Origin: CAYFZR01 sp964347835 [NCBI: uncultured archaeon] | GTDB taxonomy: Archaea > CAYFZR01 | Assembly: GCA_964347835.1 (NCBI GenBank) | Contig: CAYFZR010000076.1 | Span: 1-23,465, forward strand | Reading direction: 5' to 3' | DNA: 23,465 bases | Shown: piece after piece, positions 21,747 through 23,465 of the stretch | Numbering within the stretch: position 1 is the first letter of the stretch | Layout: every line of letters begins with the position of its first letter | Notes under the pieces: generated by a model | Database searches by the model: none | What the model was told of the DNA's origin: nothing | The model's input: only the letters and a program-made list of their open reading frames with translations | Made by a program: the position numbers and the translations under genes

Positions 21747-22106
21747 CTATCGTGAGCGGCGTTGGCGGCGTCCGATGCGGTCTCCTACCACGGCGCCCCA
21801 GATCATTGCGAGAACCCAGATTATCATCGGGGCGAGTTGAATATATGCGGGAGATCTATATGACATTGCGGCAAACAGGAATGCGAACGGAAGGCCGATG
21901 AAGATGTAGATCAAAGCGGCTTTGCTTATGATGCCTGTGTTGTCCCAGTAGTTTTTCAGGCCTCCTATGAATATCCGTGGCACGTCTCTTGTTGTGAAAT
22001 ATTCGACTGTATGGCTTGGGTACACGATCCCCTTTGCCTTTATGTGGATTTTGCCCTCTTCATCGACATCTATTACGATGTCTGTGGATTCTTCATCTTC
22101 AGGCAA
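21747..22106 (-). CDS. Small two-helix membrane protein, GC-richer than its neighbours
   Basis: I do not recognise this protein. A soluble acidic N-terminal part (DIVIDVDEEGKIHIKAKG) is followed by TRDVPRIFIGGLKNYWDN, two membrane helices (about 61-80 and 90-110) and a basic tail, RIGRRQRRSR. The longest frame starts at TTG 22130. I favour the TTG at 22106, because a perfect GGTGAT SD sits 6 bases before it and a TATA-like AAATTTAAA upstream would start the message just before that SD. The coding DNA is visibly richer in G and C than the surrounding genes, hinting at a different origin. The function is unknown. Confidence 0.55.
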   Translation of the reverse strand: MPEDEESTDIVIDVDEEGKIHIKAKGIVYPSHTVEYFTTRDVPRIFIGGLKNYWDNTGIISKAALIYIFIGLPFAFLFAAMSYRSPAYIQLAPMIIWVLAMIWGAVVGDRIGRRQRRSR

Positions 22107-22145
22107 AGTAACATCACCTTTTCCATCCAATTACTTTCATCGGCT

Positions 22146-22322
22146 TTAAATTTTTTGTGTGGGTGTGAAGGATTTTAAAAGAAGAAAAGAATGGGGATAC
22201 GCTGTTTCTTTAATATAAGAATATAAACCAGTCCCCAGTCTAACATCCTCAGGTACGTCTTTTATAATTCTAAAAATCTTTAAGAACTTTAAAATAATTC
22301 TTTTTAGTAAATTTTCTGTCAT
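22146..22322 (-). CDS. Doubtful small ORF
   Basis: An ATG at 22322 opens 58 codons (a TTG at 22340 would add six). The product is basic and partly hydrophobic (LLKRIILKFLKIFRIIKDV), then VRLGTGLYSYIKETAYPHS. There is no SD, no recognised family, and a possible hairpin lies inside it (22192-22237). It may be non-coding. The stretch from here to 22535 otherwise shows nothing but AT-rich sequence. Confidence 0.22.
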   Translation of the reverse strand: MTENLLKRIILKFLKIFRIIKDVPEDVRLGTGLYSYIKETAYPHSFLLLKSFTPTQKI

Positions 22323-22535
22323 ATTTGTTAAGAAGATCAAAGGTACTTATCTTACTTACGAAAAATAAGCTCGTTTAATTTGAACTTTTTTGTCATTTAT
22401 ACGTTTTTGGTGTATTGGTTTTTGAGTTTAAGAATGTTAAAAATGTTAGGTGGACAAAATATTCGTAATGCGTTAAGGGATTATATCCCGAAAATAAGAA
22501 AGGGTATATAATTGTCTGCAAAGTTCAAGCATATT

Positions 22536-22757
22536 TCAGTCTATATTACAACCTTTTAACTCAAAAGTATAGTGATAACCATGTTCGTCTTTTTCGATTA
22601 TGATTTGCCATATAGATCCACAATTGCCGCAAGTTATACATGCAAGTTCAGATAGTTTTTGTATCTCTGGAATCACCAGATCTTCGTGACACTCAGGGCA
22701 TCTCGGTCCATGTATCTTTGATTCTTCATTGAAGGCCCGATAAAGTATTTTGTCCAT
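22536..22757 (-). CDS. Small zinc-ribbon protein
   Basis: A 73-residue protein with CPEC (Cys20, Cys23) and CITCGNC (Cys40, Cys43, Cys46). The two CxxC knuckles should bind one zinc, and the fifth Cys is extra. Between them is a hydrophilic helix (PEIQKLSEL), and after them a strand-like region, SIWQIIIEKDEHGYHYTFELKG. This is the look of a small regulatory or adaptor zinc ribbon; no specific function is visible. There is no SD before the ATG at 22757. A TATA-like CGATATAAAC at 22794-22803 (minus) suggests a short leader. It has its own promoter and no operon partner. Confidence 0.65.
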   Translation of the reverse strand: MDKILYRAFNEESKIHGPRCPECHEDLVIPEIQKLSELACITCGNCGSIWQIIIEKDEHGYHYTFELKGCNID

Positions 22758-22842
22758 AATTAAAGATTGTCTGAACTGTTAGATAATACTTTCGTTTATA
22801 TCGTTTTTCTTTGCTAACTATATTAAAATAAGAAAAGAAATT

Positions 22843-22935
22843 TCATAGGTTGGTAGATCCTAATACTTTCTGATAGAAATCTTTGCCTTTTTCTAGATCG
22901 CTTACGGGTAAGAAAAAATTATCATAGTCTTTCAT
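22843..22935 (-). pseudogene. N-terminal remnant of a VOC/glyoxalase-family protein
   Basis: From an ATG at 22935 with AAGGGAAG upstream, 30 codons read MKDYDNFFLPVSDLEKGKDF then YQKVLGSTNL and stop. FLPVSDLEKGKDFYQKVLG is the characteristic first strand and helix of vicinal-oxygen-chelate proteins, which are normally about 110-150 residues long. The rest is missing: downstream sequence in any frame does not resume the fold, and the promoter of the next gene begins within about 40 bases. It is therefore a 3'-truncated remnant. The longer frame from 23034 adds only low-complexity residues upstream. Confidence 0.55.
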
Positions 22936-23057
22936 TTTCTTCCCTTTCTTAATTTGAGAATATTTCTTTTCGGGAAAAAGAAAATGAATGATCTTAAAGA
23001 AATTAATAAATCGTCTCGTTAAAGAATATCCCAAACAGTTATTTTTGATTTCTTTAT

Positions 23058-23465
23058 CTATTCTCCAATCAATTCCTTGAATCTTGGATCATCTCTGATA
23101 TTATCCAGATCTTTATCCGTTTTTGCTAAATCTATTAAACTCCTATCCAACTCGATTGCCTTTTCAAGATAGTTAATTGCATTATCGTTATTTCCTTTTA
23201 ATGATTCAACACATGCCTTTCCATACCATGCCGAAGCATAGTTAGGATATATCTCTATAGACCTATCGAAGCATTTTATTGCCTCATCATATCTTCCTAA
23301 TTCAATTAAAGCGTTTCCTTTGCGATACCATGCCAAAGCAAAGTTAGGATCTATCTCTATAGCCTTATCAAAGCATTTTATCGCCTCGTCATGCCTGCCT
23401 AAGTTACCTAAAACGTATCCTTTGTTATACCATGCATGAGCATGGTTAGGATCTATCTCTATTGC
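23058..23465 (-). CDS. TPR-repeat protein, C-terminal part (runs off window)
   Basis: The open frame continues to the right edge (135 residues seen, N-terminus missing); an internal TTG at 23336 is not the true start. It contains about three and a half TPRs (AWYNKGYVLGNLGRHDEAIKCFDKAIEIDPN in outline, then two more) and ends TDKDLDNIRDDPRFKELIGE, a C-terminal tail common in archaeal TPR proteins. At the DNA level its units also repeat every 102 bases and resemble those of the lipoprotein at 19078. It would act as a protein-binding scaffold. Whether a signal peptide is present lies outside the window. Confidence 0.85.
   Translation of the reverse strand, partial: AIEIDPNHAHAWYNKGYVLGNLGRHDEAIKCFDKAIEIDPNFALAWYRKGNALIELGRYDEAIKCFDRSIEIYPNYASAWYGKACVESLKGNNDNAINYLEKAIELDRSLIDLAKTDKDLDNIRDDPRFKELIGE

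Overview
The window looks archaeal. Genes are preceded by TATA-like AT-rich boxes about 25-30 bases before the probable transcript start. Many starts are GTG or TTG, and Shine-Dalgarno (SD) signals of the GGAGG/GGTGAT type are present but patchy. Gene content fits too: heterodisulfide-reductase-type hdrC and hdrB, a long archaeal-type FKBP, a stand-alone catalytic subunit of a B12-dependent acyl-CoA mutase, a GvpD/KaiC-type ATPase, and several TPR and zinc-ribbon proteins. DNA is AT-rich and Arg codons are mostly AGA/AGG. HdrBC suggests an anaerobe, but the lineage cannot be fixed from this window.

Layout. (1) 1-1063: 5' part of pyrE (minus, runs off the left edge), divergent from a MarC/SnatA-type membrane protein. 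(2) 1079-1235: intergenic block of G5/C5 repeats and hairpins, partly repeated in inverted orientation at 11413-11447. (3) 1284-5664 (plus): an MBL-fold hydrolase, an unrecognised protein, a hot-dog thioesterase, a GvpD/KaiC-type ATPase with a Cys-rich insert, and a second thioesterase paralogous to the first. (4) 5670-7858 (minus): a two-gene unit of a YkgJ-type Cys-cluster protein and a COG2159-type amidohydrolase. (5) 7975-8715: FKBP isomerase fused to TPRs. (6) 8734-11347 (minus): four-gene unit of radical SAM/ferredoxin protein, double zinc ribbon, putative HExxH metalloprotein and hisI. (7) 11548-12692 (minus): TPR protein then pentapeptide-repeat protein. (8) 12776-13939 (minus): membrane-anchored PQQ-type sugar dehydrogenase with codon use unlike its neighbours. 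(9) 14028-19653 (plus): acyl-CoA mutase, ABC exporter pair, hdrCB, TPR lipoprotein. (10) 19637-23465: SBF-type transporter, small membrane proteins, a zinc ribbon, a VOC-family remnant and a TPR gene running off the right edge.

How genes may work together. Clear units are ATPase plus permease (15790-17539), hdrC plus hdrB (4-base overlap), the radical SAM to hisI unit, and the two-gene units at 5670-7858 and 11548-12692. The mutase carries the Phe/Gln pair known from isobutyryl-CoA mutases at the two positions where methylmalonyl-CoA mutase has Tyr89/Arg207. No B12-binding partner subunit, HdrA or mutase chaperone is seen here.

Several starts were moved from the longest reading frame because an SD sequence or a paralogue decides them (5257, 12408, 14028, 22106). 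No tRNA, rRNA, CRISPR array, intact insertion sequence or recognisable replication origin was seen. The only stretch over 300 bases without a confident gene is 22107-22535. It holds a weak small ORF and a possible hairpin.
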